NCBI GenBank assembly: GCA_964610165.1
Contig: CAZSUZ010000015.1
Span: 1 to 36,415 of the forward strand
Direction: 5' to 3'
Length of the DNA stretch: 36,415 nucleotides
Source of the DNA: MFZZ01 sp964610165
GTDB taxonomy: Bacteria > Patescibacteriota > Microgenomatia > UBA1406 > GWC2-37-13
A model generated the notes under the pieces. That model was not told the DNA's origin, did not search any database, and worked only from the letters and a program-made list of their open reading frames with translations. The position numbers were made by a program, and so were the translations under genes. Shown here in pieces: positions 1 to 8,131 of the stretch. Each line of letters begins with the position of its first letter. The first letter of the stretch is position 1.

Positions 1-75
1 CCATAAAATAGGAATTAAACTTACAAGAATTATAATGACAAGGTCAAAAATAATGCCTTTTTTATTTTTCTCCAT
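1..75 (-). CDS. Partial CDS: N-terminus of a probable membrane protein
   Basis: An ATG at 75, read leftwards, opens a frame of 25 codons that runs off the window edge without a stop. The peptide starts with a Lys-rich cytoplasmic-type segment (MEKNKKG) and continues into a hydrophobic run ending at the edge, which is typical of the first transmembrane helix of a polytopic protein. Its start overlaps the last 14 bases of the methyltransferase gene (stop at 62-64), an arrangement expected for translational coupling in this operon. The product cannot be identified. A GT-C or other membrane glycosyltransferase would suit the neighbourhood, but that is a guess. Confidence 0.6.
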   Translation of the reverse strand, partial: MEKNKKGIIFDLVIIILVSLIPILW

Positions 76-751
76 ATAAAAAGATTGGAGAATTTATATA
101 AGGTGTTCCAACACCAAAAGGTAAAACAATATGAAAATGTTTTGAATATCTATAGAAATATGGTATAAAACCTTTTTGCATAAATTTAATTTTTTTAAAT
201 CCAATTCGTCTCATAATATCAATCCATTCAAGTGGATACCGAACATTTATATGTGTTTTATCTATGTAAACATAATTATATGGATATGGCGTTGAGGCAA
301 TCATTACTCCACCCTCTTTTAACATTTCGTACATGTGCTTAATACTTTTTTCTGGATCAGGTAAATGTTCAATAACTTCAAAAGAATAAATTAGATCATA
401 TTCATTCTTTTTTTTTGGTGGCTCATCAATGTCAAGGACATTAAATGTTACATGTGGAAGAAGTTTTTTTGCATTTTTTATAGCATACGGAGAAATATCT
501 GTTGCAGTTACTTTAAATCCTCGTTCAGAAAGTAGGTCTGCTGCAGCGCCAATTGCACAACCAATTTCTAATGCTTTTTTTCCTTTACCATTTTTAAAAT
601 CGTACATTTGTTGTAATTGGTTAAACCAACCGTAAAACCAATTTTTGTTTCGTTCTAAATCTTTTTGTTCAAAATCACCTGTTAGGTCATAATAATATTC
701 TTTAAAATAATCTTCTTTAAAAACTTGTTTGGTATTTTTTTTCTTGTTCAT
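62..751 (-). CDS. Class I SAM-dependent methyltransferase (Methyltransf_11/23 type), copy 1
   Basis: This 229-aa soluble protein has the class I methyltransferase layout. Motif I is LEIGCAIGAAAD at about residues 61-72, the acidic post-I segment is TDIS, and the motif around IEHLPDPEKS is typical of the Methyltransf_11/23 group. The first 55 residues, rich in aromatic and charged residues, are a family-specific cap. It lies 21 bases downstream of a GT2 gene and its 3' end overlaps the start of the next membrane protein, so it is part of the block A operon. It probably methylates a glycan residue or lipid-linked sugar; the acceptor cannot be read from the sequence. A close paralogue, about 60 % identical by eye over the whole length, lies at 26765-27463. 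Start at ATG 751; no Shine-Dalgarno is visible. Confidence 0.85.
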   Translation of the reverse strand: MNKKKNTKQVFKEDYFKEYYYDLTGDFEQKDLERNKNWFYGWFNQLQQMYDFKNGKGKKALEIGCAIGAAADLLSERGFKVTATDISPYAIKNAKKLLPHVTFNVLDIDEPPKKKNEYDLIYSFEVIEHLPDPEKSIKHMYEMLKEGGVMIASTPYPYNYVYIDKTHINVRYPLEWIDIMRRIGFKKIKFMQKGFIPYFYRYSKHFHIVLPFGVGTPYINSPIFLYGEK

Positions 752-772
752 AACTGTTTATTGTATCAGTAA

Positions 773-1807
773 TTAATCACGATAGCCTCGAAGTGAGGTT
801 GTAAATAAATGATAATAATAATCCCATCGAACTGTTTTTTCTATTACAGCAAGATATTCTTTATCTTTTACTTTTCTAATATTATGTTGAATGTTGTTTC
901 TTGATGTACTAATTTTACCTATATTTTGCAAATTCCATAATAGTGCTTTTTGAAGAGAAATAAATAAATTTATTTTTCCAGTTGCTAAATAAAGCAAACT
1001 AATAATTTCACAAAGAATAATATGTATAGGTAATATTTTTATAAGTGTTATTATTTCAAAATTTTTCAGAAATGTATAAATACGATTTTTGTATGAATGA
1101 AATAAAATAAAACCTGATGGTAAATAATTAGCGGTACTTCCACCTTTGTGAAATATTACACTTTCGGGACAATAATAAATTGAATAACCAGCAAGCCATA
1201 TTCGGTGACATAAATCTGTTTCTTCAAAATACGCAAAATAATCTATATCAAAAACACCAACTTGTTCTAGTACTTCTCTTTTGATTAACATGCAAGCTCC
1301 CTTCATAGAAAAAATCATGTCTTTTTTTAGATATTTTTTTTGAACAGGCTTATTATGACCTTTATGATATAAAAAACCAGTGTTTAAAAAGTAAGAGCCG
1401 ATAGAATCTATATAATCATGTGGCTCCATTTGCATCATTCTTGGTTGTACACCACCTATTTTTTTATCTTTAAGAGTTTGCAAAAGTGGATTTAGAAAAT
1501 CTGGTTCTACAACTGTATCACTATTAAGAAATAAAACGTAATCTCCTTTTGAAGCTTTATATCCGATATTATTTCCTTCAGCAAAACCATCATTTTGTTT
1601 GTTTTTTATTGTTTTGAGTAGTATTTTTTTTGTAGCAAAACGTTTGTTATATTCATTAATAAGCCCGATAGAATCATCTTTAGAATTATTATCAACAACA
1701 ATAATATCGACAACTGCAGAAGTTTTAAGTTTTAATAAACTATCGAAACATGCTGGTAATACAGATACTCCATTAAAATTTACTATTATGATAGAAACAG
1801 TATTCAT
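773..1807 (-). CDS. GT2 family glycosyltransferase (rhamnosyltransferase-like)
   Basis: This 344-aa protein opens with the GT-A fold signature VSIIIVNFNG and the nucleotide-binding strand IIVVDNNSKDDS. The DXD-like metal site is LFLNSDTVVEP (about residues 93-103), the NxDT form common in rhamnosyl- and related GT2 enzymes. Downstream, FEETDLCHRIWLAGY is the usual acceptor/catalytic ED region. The last ~100 residues hold one or two hydrophobic stretches (ITLIKILPIHIILCEIISLL) that may anchor it to the inner face of the membrane. It lies one base from the upstream reductase gene and 21 bases before the methyltransferase, so it is co-transcribed with both. Donor and acceptor are unknown. Confidence 0.88.
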   Translation of the reverse strand: MNTVSIIIVNFNGVSVLPACFDSLLKLKTSAVVDIIVVDNNSKDDSIGLINEYNKRFATKKILLKTIKNKQNDGFAEGNNIGYKASKGDYVLFLNSDTVVEPDFLNPLLQTLKDKKIGGVQPRMMQMEPHDYIDSIGSYFLNTGFLYHKGHNKPVQKKYLKKDMIFSMKGACMLIKREVLEQVGVFDIDYFAYFEETDLCHRIWLAGYSIYYCPESVIFHKGGSTANYLPSGFILFHSYKNRIYTFLKNFEIITLIKILPIHIILCEIISLLYLATGKINLFISLQKALLWNLQNIGKISTSRNNIQHNIRKVKDKEYLAVIEKTVRWDYYYHLFTTSLRGYRD

Positions 1808-1808
1808 A

Positions 1809-2723
1809 TTATTTTTTTTCCCATTCTATAATATCTTGATTATCTCGCATATGCGCGAATCCTTCTTCTAATGTATATGCTTTTGTTTGAAATGTTTTCT
1901 TAAAAAGTGAAATATCATAGATAGTATTTAATGGACGTGGAGCTTCTTCTTTAAAGTAATCTTTTTTAACAGGCGTAAGAAGTGATTCATCTAAATTAAA
2001 AATGGAAGCAACTTTAATTGCAAAGTTATATCTATTCTCAGTGTCTGCTCCTGCAATATTTATTTTAGGAAGTTTTTTGTCTTCTAACACTAATTCCCAT
2101 AATGCTTCTGCAGCTTGATAGACATACAAAAAATTATTAAAAATATCATCGACTACTTTAAGAGGTTTATGTGCAGTAAGTGATTCTACAAGCCATGGTA
2201 CAACATTTTTTTGTCCTTTTGGATTACTCCAACCATACATTGTCATAAGGCGAACAATAACAGCATTATATCCATTTTCGATAATATCAGTTTCTGTTTG
2301 TACTTTTGTTTTTCCATAATGATTTACTGGTGAGACTGGAGATTTTTCATTGTAAGGTGGGTTATTGCCAGAAAAAACCTGATTAGATGAAGTAAAAAAT
2401 GTTTTTGCATTCATTTGTTTAGCAGCTTCTAATATATTTCTTGTTCCTTCAACATTTACCTTCCATGCTTCATCCTTATTAAATTCACAAAAATCAGGAC
2501 TTCCTTTTGCTGCTGTATGAATAATATATGAAGGTTTAATGCGAGAAATGACAGTTGCAATTTCTTTTGTATTTCGAATATCTACATCAACAAATGTAAC
2601 TTTTTTTGTTTTAGGAACGAGTCTATTTTCATGAATTGATGCAAAAATTGTTAAATCTTTTGGTGCAGTTCTAATTAATGTACTTCCTAAAAGTCCTGCT
2701 CCTCCTGTTATAAATATATTCAT
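1809..2723 (-). CDS. RmlD-like NAD(P)-dependent sugar-nucleotide reductase/epimerase (SDR)
   Basis: This 304-aa extended SDR has the Rossmann motif TGGAGLLG (residues 6-13), a conserved VDIR, the catalytic Tyr136-x3-Lys140 pair (YGKTK) and the run PPYNEKSPVSPVNHYG. The last two are hallmarks of the RmlD (dTDP-4-dehydrorhamnose reductase) group, as is RPLNTIYD near the C-terminus. Members reduce a 4-keto-6-deoxy sugar nucleotide. In this operon a CapE/FnlA-like dehydratase and a cupin lie upstream, so the substrate may be a UDP-4-keto-hexosamine rather than dTDP-4-keto-rhamnose. No rmlA, rmlB or rmlC is present in the window. Its start overlaps the stop of the GT4 gene by 4 bases (ATGA). Confidence 0.82.
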   Translation of the reverse strand: MNIFITGGAGLLGSTLIRTAPKDLTIFASIHENRLVPKTKKVTFVDVDIRNTKEIATVISRIKPSYIIHTAAKGSPDFCEFNKDEAWKVNVEGTRNILEAAKQMNAKTFFTSSNQVFSGNNPPYNEKSPVSPVNHYGKTKVQTETDIIENGYNAVIVRLMTMYGWSNPKGQKNVVPWLVESLTAHKPLKVVDDIFNNFLYVYQAAEALWELVLEDKKLPKINIAGADTENRYNFAIKVASIFNLDESLLTPVKKDYFKEEAPRPLNTIYDISLFKKTFQTKAYTLEEGFAHMRDNQDIIEWEKK

Positions 2724-3868
2724 AATAATGGGTGTAGATGTGTATCTAATAGCTTTTTTAAATCTATATCTTCTGCCATTTTATTTGCATTTTTACTTAA
2801 TTGTTTATATGTTTCTTTATCACTAAATATACTATCAATAATTGAGATAAGTTTTTTTTTAGTTAATTTAAATGCAAAACCAGCTTTGTATTTTGTAATA
2901 TCATCTCCCGTCGAGATATGATCATTTATAAGTACAGGCAAACCTAAAGCTAAATATTCCCGAGCTTTTAAAGAATCACCAAATTCTGTCCACGAAAATT
3001 GATTAGCATATAATGCTAAACCAATTTGATGTTGTGCAACTATTGATAAAGCTTCATCATGTGTTTTATACCCATGAAACTGAACATGCTTTTCTAATTT
3101 TTTTGTTTTAACTCTTTTTTTAATGGCTTTTTCTTTCGGTCCAGAACCAATAAATGAAATTATAATATCAGGATATTTATTTTTTAATTCCTCTATTGCA
3201 TCAACTATTAATTCATATTCAATTGCAGGTGTAAAATTTGCCATTAAAACTAAACTATTCTTTTTCTTTTTATCTTTTTTAAACTTTGCCATATTTGCAA
3301 GCAGTGGTGTATTGGGCATAGTTATATTTTTTTTCTTTCCAACCTGTTTTTTGCGAAGGTCTGTAATTCGTGAAGATACATTCCAAATTTCATCTGCATG
3401 TTTAAGAGCGAAACGATCAATTGCATGATACATATTATTCATTATTGCATTTGAAAATCTGGCATGAGCATAATCTGCTGTATAAAAAATAACAGTTTTA
3501 ATATAACCTAATTTTTTTGCAATAATGCCTGCAACAGTATTAAGAGGATTTAAACCAATAAAAACCTTAGCATTTTTATGTTTTGCAATATATGCAATAG
3601 TGGTTATCATTTCAAACGGATAACGAAAGTGTCCCGGTAATAAACGAGATAATGATTTTTTTATAGTTTTTTCTTTCCCTTTATTTTTTTCGATAATTAC
3701 AGAAGGACGAGCATCATATAGTGAGTGAATGATATATGTGTTAGGAACTGCATTGTGAGTGAGATAAGAACTAACGGCGTGTCCTGGGCCAAAAACTGCA
3801 TTTTCTTTAACAAACACAGCATGAGTGGCAATAATTACTGCCGGTTTAATCTGTTCTTCTTTTTTCAT
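2720..3868 (-). CDS. GT4-type glycosyltransferase (GT-B fold)
   Basis: A 382-aa protein with two Rossmann-like halves. The C-terminal half has the GT-B donor site: FIGSGPKEKAI and QFHGYKTHDEAL, then SLKAREYLALGLPVLIND, which corresponds to the family's E-x7-E/PvL segment with the first Glu displaced. No membrane span is evident; it probably acts at the cytoplasmic face on a lipid-linked acceptor. The N-terminal acceptor domain is Lys-rich and divergent. The gene is coupled to the SDR downstream by an ATGA overlap and follows the dehydratase by 11 bases. Donor sugar is unknown. The family assignment is firm; a specific function is not. Confidence 0.82.
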   Translation of the reverse strand: MKKEEQIKPAVIIATHAVFVKENAVFGPGHAVSSYLTHNAVPNTYIIHSLYDARPSVIIEKNKGKEKTIKKSLSRLLPGHFRYPFEMITTIAYIAKHKNAKVFIGLNPLNTVAGIIAKKLGYIKTVIFYTADYAHARFSNAIMNNMYHAIDRFALKHADEIWNVSSRITDLRKKQVGKKKNITMPNTPLLANMAKFKKDKKKKNSLVLMANFTPAIEYELIVDAIEELKNKYPDIIISFIGSGPKEKAIKKRVKTKKLEKHVQFHGYKTHDEALSIVAQHQIGLALYANQFSWTEFGDSLKAREYLALGLPVLINDHISTGDDITKYKAGFAFKLTKKKLISIIDSIFSDKETYKQLSKNANKMAEDIDLKKLLDTHLHPLL

Positions 3869-3879
3869 AAAGAAGTAAT

Positions 3880-4896
3880 TTATAAGGGCATTGCAGAACT
3901 GGTATTAGAAAATAACCAGGCTTCCTTTTTGAGTAATGTTATAAGTTCAGATTTCGAAAGTTGTTTTGTGTTTTCAGAACTAAATTCTGCATTTGCTAAT
4001 GGTTTTTTAATAACAGTTGTTCTGAAAGCTGGATTAATGGTAAAGTAACCATCTTCTGTATTTTCCGCGAGTGGTACTTCATTCTTTGAAACAAGAACTT
4101 CATGCTTTTTTTCACCTTGTCGTGTACCAATAATTTTAATTTTCGTTTTTTTATTACCAAATAATTCGATCATTGCATCTGCAATTGTTTGTACTGTTGC
4201 AGCTGGCATATTAAGAACGAATACTTCTCCACCTTGATGTTTTTTTATTGCTTCAAAAATAAGTCTAATTGCTTCTTTTGTACTCATTAAAAATCTTGTC
4301 ATTTCTGGATCTGTAATAGTTATTTCATTTTTAGTAAGAATTTGTTGTTTAAATAATGGAATAACACTTCCATTTGTACCTATGACATTTCCTCCACGTA
4401 AACATACAAACTTTGTTTTACTTGGATATTTATTTGCATTAATAATAAGTTTTTCTCCACAAGCTTTTGTAACACCATATAAATTATATGCATCAACTGC
4501 TTTATCTGTTGAAACATCCACAACTAAACCAACATTATTCTCAATTGCAGTTTCAATAATATTTTGAGTTCCATAAATATTTGTTAATACTGCTTCCCAT
4601 GGATTATCTTCACAGACAGGTACGTGTTTTAAGGCAGATAAATGAAAGACAGTGTCAACACCCTTCATTGCAAAATTCAGAATATTTTTATCTCGGACAT
4701 CTCCAATGATAAATTTAAGTTTAGATTGAGGAAACAATTTACGCATCTCAACTTGTTTATGTTCACCACGAGAATAAATTCGAATTTCTTTTGGGCCAGG
4801 ATTCATTTGAAGTAATTGATAGACTAATTCATGACCCCAGGAACCTGTACCTCCTGTAACTAAAATTGTTTTACCTTTTATAAGATTGTCTTTCAT
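3880..4896 (-). CDS. CapE/FnlA/WbjB-like UDP-HexNAc 4,6-dehydratase (inverting, 5-epimerase type)
   Basis: This 338-aa cytoplasmic SDR belongs to the polysaccharide biosynthesis (CapD/PseB/CapE) family. Visible features are TGGTGSWG (14-21), IGDVRD (64-69), SALKHVPVCEDNPW (87-100), STDKA (129-133) and the Y140-x3-K144 pair. The family converts UDP-GlcNAc to 4-keto-6-deoxy products, with C5 inversion in the CapE/PseB branch. The C-terminal part (KIIGTRQGEKKHEVLVS, EDGYFTI, SSENTKQLSKSEL) resembles CapE/FnlA rather than PseB, but those enzymes usually have Met where Tyr140 stands here. It lies 12 bases after the cupin gene, and an RmlD-like reductase follows two genes later, which suggests an L-FucNAc/L-QuiNAc-like branch. 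Confidence 0.88.
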   Translation of the reverse strand: MKDNLIKGKTILVTGGTGSWGHELVYQLLQMNPGPKEIRIYSRGEHKQVEMRKLFPQSKLKFIIGDVRDKNILNFAMKGVDTVFHLSALKHVPVCEDNPWEAVLTNIYGTQNIIETAIENNVGLVVDVSTDKAVDAYNLYGVTKACGEKLIINANKYPSKTKFVCLRGGNVIGTNGSVIPLFKQQILTKNEITITDPEMTRFLMSTKEAIRLIFEAIKKHQGGEVFVLNMPAATVQTIADAMIELFGNKKTKIKIIGTRQGEKKHEVLVSKNEVPLAENTEDGYFTINPAFRTTVIKKPLANAEFSSENTKQLSKSELITLLKKEAWLFSNTSSAMPL

Positions 4897-4907
4897 AAAT
4901 ATATCTT

Positions 4908-5288
4908 CTAAGAATTAAGTAATGTGTCAGAATCTTTTGGATTAAATTCAGTCATACGATACTCTAGAAAAATGGAATCTTCAAGTGCTTCTGCTTTATG
5001 ATAAATAAATGGTTCAATAAGAAGTTCCATTCCGGAAGTTAAAATAAACGAAGTTGTTTCTTTGGATTTCATATCTTCACAAAAAAAAGAAACTTTGCCA
5101 CTGATTAAAAAAAATCGTTCAGGTTTTTTTGAAGAATCTGCACCTGTATGATAGTGATCTGCAAAAGATTGACCGGCATTTCTATAATAAATAGATACTT
5201 GTTTGCCTGGTATACCTTTACACCATTCAACAGTTATTCCTTTTTCATTTTCAATTGATGGTACCTTTTGATATGTGACACCTTTCAT
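4908..5288 (-). CDS. Cupin-domain sugar-nucleotide epimerase-like protein (CapF C-terminal domain-like)
   Basis: This 126-aa single-domain cupin contains the first cupin motif HYHTGADSSKKPERFFLISG (His-x-His plus Glu for metal) and a second-motif His in EPFIYHKAE. The arrangement QVSIYYRNAGQ, ERFFLISGKV and a C-terminus MTEFNPKDSDT closely resembles the C-terminal cupin of CapF/FnlB/WbjC, which epimerises C3 of the UDP-4-keto-hexosamine. In that family the cupin is fused to a reductase domain. Here it stands alone at the head of an operon whose second gene is CapE-like and whose fourth is an RmlD-like reductase. Other sugar cupins (FdtA or QdtA type) remain possible. Confidence 0.72.
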   Translation of the reverse strand: MKGVTYQKVPSIENEKGITVEWCKGIPGKQVSIYYRNAGQSFADHYHTGADSSKKPERFFLISGKVSFFCEDMKSKETTSFILTSGMELLIEPFIYHKAEALEDSIFLEYRMTEFNPKDSDTLLNS

Positions 5289-5318
5289 TTCTTAGTTTGA
5301 TATTAATTTAATGTAAGC

Positions 5319-5327
5319 AGTATAGCA
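5319..5327 (-). promoter_or_regulatory. Candidate extended -10 for the block A minus-strand operon
   Basis: Read on the minus strand, this is TGC-TATACT, an extended -10 (TGn plus a good hexamer), 30 bases upstream of the cupin ATG at 5288. No strong -35 is seen 16-18 bases further up, which an extended -10 tolerates. It would give a short leader of about two dozen bases. The 5289-5401 gap is a divergent intergenic region that also has to drive 5402 rightwards. Confidence 0.35.
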
Positions 5328-5352
5328 CAAAAATAACTTTCCAGAATTATTA

Positions 5353-5382
5353 TTGCTTAATCATTTACAATACACTTATATT
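5353..5382 (+). promoter_or_regulatory. Candidate promoter for the three GT-C genes
   Basis: TTGCTT (5353-5358), an 18-base spacer and TATATT (5377-5382) form a sigma-70-like pair 19 bases upstream of the ATG at 5402. No Shine-Dalgarno lies between it and the start codon. The match is modest in DNA this AT-rich. Confidence 0.3.
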
Positions 5383-5401
5383 AATGTAATTTTAACATAG
5401 A

Positions 5402-6631
5402 ATGACTTATCTTAAAAAAATTAGTTGGAAGGAAATAACTTTTTTTTGTATATTACTTGCGGGATTCTTTTTAAGATTTTTTTTAGCCATACATTATGAA
5501 GCAACTGGTGATGCATCTGGATGGATACGTGGTGTTGAAACAGTTATTGAAGGTCGAGATTTAGGGATGGGAAATGGAACAGTCTATGATTTTAATTGCA
5601 CTGCTCAGTGTGTAAATTGGCCACCATTTACTCTACATATATTTGTTCTATTAGGAATGTTATTTAGAATAATTCCATTTGAAATACATGAATGGAGTTT
5701 TTATAAATTTCCATCTGCTTTAGCTGACTTTTCAATAATTTTTCTTCTGTACTATATTGCAAAAAAATATCAGTTTGGACGGCCCCGATTGGTTGCTAGT
5801 TTATATGCACTTCATCCGATAGCGTTATATGTTGCAGGGTATCATGGACAAAGAGATTCAATATGGTTATTATTTACACTACTTTCGATCCTTTTTATAA
5901 AACGAAGAAATTTTTTAATGGCGGGTATGTTTTTAGGTATTGGTATTTCGTTTAAATTACCACCAATATTTTTAATCCCATATTTTTTCTTTTATGTATC
6001 CGGTTTTAAAAACAAATTATTATATATATTAAGCATTTTATTAACTTTCTTTATTCTAAATCTTCCAGAAATTGTTACGCATTTTGGACCAGTATATAAG
6101 CAAGTGTTTTCTTATAAAGGATGGCTTGGATGGTGGGGATTTAGTGGTATAGCTAATAAAATTGATTTAGGATACAAAACTGAAATTTCTGAGACAGTAA
6201 ATTCTATTTCAAGAATAGTAATGTATATTGCCGTTCTTGTTGTAAGTTATGTAATGAATATAAAAAAAAGAGATATATTTACAAGTATTTTAACAATCAT
6301 TTTTGCTATTTTTATTTTTAGTCCAGTATTTGCTTCTCAATATTTAATATGGCCTTTACCTTTTATTGTGCTTTTGGCACCACGTTTACCCAATGTATTT
6401 ATTATTTATACAATAACAGGAACATATATGGCTGCAACTTTTTATACTTTTTTTAAAATTCAATTTCTTAAAGAATTATTAATTTATATCCCTGAACGAT
6501 TATTCTATGTATTTATCCCATTCTATAGCTTTCCTATTGATATGGGTTATTATATTTGGTTTACTTCAATATTTTTGTTTATAAAAATGTTACGTTATGA
6601 AGTAAAATTACCTACAGATAAAAACAATTAA
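5402..6631 (+). CDS. GT-C-type membrane glycosyltransferase (mannosyltransferase-like)
   Basis: This 409-aa polytopic protein has roughly ten hydrophobic segments. It begins with a short Lys-rich inside segment and TM1 (ITFFCILLAGFFLRFFLAI). The first extracytoplasmic loop carries the acidic residue typical of GT-C enzymes (GDASGW, Asp37), a Cys pair (Cys66, Cys70) and VNWPP. A later loop has GYHGQRDSIW (about 146-155), the GQxD-type motif of PIG-M/GT87-like mannosyltransferases. Such enzymes transfer sugars from polyprenyl-phosphate donors outside the membrane. It is the first of three tandem GT-C genes separated by 4 and 8 bases. The exact substrate is unknown. Confidence 0.8.
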   Translation: MTYLKKISWKEITFFCILLAGFFLRFFLAIHYEATGDASGWIRGVETVIEGRDLGMGNGTVYDFNCTAQCVNWPPFTLHIFVLLGMLFRIIPFEIHEWSFYKFPSALADFSIIFLLYYIAKKYQFGRPRLVASLYALHPIALYVAGYHGQRDSIWLLFTLLSILFIKRRNFLMAGMFLGIGISFKLPPIFLIPYFFFYVSGFKNKLLYILSILLTFFILNLPEIVTHFGPVYKQVFSYKGWLGWWGFSGIANKIDLGYKTEISETVNSISRIVMYIAVLVVSYVMNIKKRDIFTSILTIIFAIFIFSPVFASQYLIWPLPFIVLLAPRLPNVFIIYTITGTYMAATFYTFFKIQFLKELLIYIPERLFYVFIPFYSFPIDMGYYIWFTSIFLFIKMLRYEVKLPTDKNN

Positions 6632-6635
6632 CTCT

Positions 6636-8123
6636 ATGTTATTTTTACTTATTCCAATTATTAGCTTTTTTTTTCAATCTTATCCGCGTTTTTTTAATAC
6701 ATTATTCGGTGTAGATGTTTGGACTCGTTTACTTGAAATTGATCATGTACGAAAAAATAATTATCATATTCCAAATAAAAAACTTGCAGGACAATTTTTA
6801 ATCGAAGGATACTTTGATTATCCTCCACTCTTTCCTTACTTGTTATCATTTGTGCCTAAAAAGACATTATTACAAATTCAAGGTTTTATTGCACCAGCCA
6901 TAGATAGTTTGCAGGTAGTGTTAGTATATTTTGTAGCTTATTATTTGACAGGAAATGAATGGCTATCATTAACAGCTCAACTGTTTTATATGGCAACTCC
7001 AATGATAGCGATTGAAAATAGTTATTTAACACCAAGATCATTGGGATATTTAAACTTTTCACTTGCAACTATTACATTACTTTTTTTTATGTATACCAAT
7101 CAATTTAATTGGTTAATTGCAGGTATATTTTTTACAACTACATTATTTATTGTTCATCGCTTTGCTGTTCAATCATTTGTACTTATTACATTGTTTTTTA
7201 CTTTTTACTTGAATACTCCTCTGTTTATTCAAGCATTACTTATTGGATTTGTATTAGCACTCATTATTACAAAAGGATATTATCTTCGAGTACTTAAAGG
7301 TCACTTCTATAATATATATTTTTGGGTTAAAAATTTAGATTATAGATTTGCACATCAAATTCGAGGTATTCCTAAAAAAAATGCAAATACAGATTTTGTA
7401 GGTAAAATATATATTTTTCTTTCTGCATTTTCACCAATTGCTATATTTGGTTTAAATCCATGGGCATTGAGTGCTTTTGCTCTGTTTGGTTTATCATATT
7501 TCCAAATGATTTCGGCACCTCCAATTTTTTATACCATGTCAGCATGGATTATTTTTTTCTATATATTTGGCGTTATTGTGTTAAAAATAAAATATCTAAT
7601 GCCAATTGGTGAAGGTCAACGTTACATGGAAATGGTAACAGTACCTTCCAGTATTCTTTCGGCATATATTGTTTTTACTTTTCTCAATTCTCCATTTAGA
7701 ATGTTTGTCATTATCATTGCAATTGCAATGGTAACAATAAACATAGCAGTTATTATTTTTATACAAATAAAAGGAGTTATTAAGGATAGAAATAGAAGCG
7801 TAACCTCAGATTTATTTGAAGTATTTACCTTTATAAATAAAATGAAAACGCCACCCAGAATTTTATGTATTCCACATCAAAATACAACAATGACTATATA
7901 CCATACTAAAGCGCAAGTTTTTGTAAATGCAGATAATCCAGGGCTCATGAATGTAACTGATGTTTTTCCAGTTATGAAATATCCTATAGCTGAAATTGCA
8001 AAAAAATATAATCTTACTCATGCACTTATAAAAGAAGGATTTGTGACGTTGAAAGAATTAAAAATTGCGAAAAATAACATTTTGTATCAAGCAGGAGATG
8101 TATTTCTTGTTACATTAAAATAG
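6636..8123 (+). CDS. GT-C-type polytopic membrane protein, probable glycosyltransferase
   Basis: A 495-aa protein with about ten transmembrane segments. TM1 spans the first ~15 residues and is followed by an outside loop containing GVDVWTRLLEIDHVRKN (Asp27, Glu34) and FDYPPLFPYLLSF (60-72). An Asp/Glu plus YPP loop right after TM1 is the usual GT-C active-site topology, and the D-x-W-x-R arrangement vaguely recalls STT3-like oligosaccharyltransferases. The last ~110 residues are soluble (RILCIPHQNTTMTIYH and onward) and probably form an extracytoplasmic domain. It starts 4 bases after the preceding stop, so it is co-transcribed. Identity of donor and acceptor cannot be read. Confidence 0.7.
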   Translation: MLFLLIPIISFFFQSYPRFFNTLFGVDVWTRLLEIDHVRKNNYHIPNKKLAGQFLIEGYFDYPPLFPYLLSFVPKKTLLQIQGFIAPAIDSLQVVLVYFVAYYLTGNEWLSLTAQLFYMATPMIAIENSYLTPRSLGYLNFSLATITLLFFMYTNQFNWLIAGIFFTTTLFIVHRFAVQSFVLITLFFTFYLNTPLFIQALLIGFVLALIITKGYYLRVLKGHFYNIYFWVKNLDYRFAHQIRGIPKKNANTDFVGKIYIFLSAFSPIAIFGLNPWALSAFALFGLSYFQMISAPPIFYTMSAWIIFFYIFGVIVLKIKYLMPIGEGQRYMEMVTVPSSILSAYIVFTFLNSPFRMFVIIIAIAMVTINIAVIIFIQIKGVIKDRNRSVTSDLFEVFTFINKMKTPPRILCIPHQNTTMTIYHTKAQVFVNADNPGLMNVTDVFPVMKYPIAEIAKKYNLTHALIKEGFVTLKELKIAKNNILYQAGDVFLVTLK

Positions 8124-8131
8124 AAATTATT

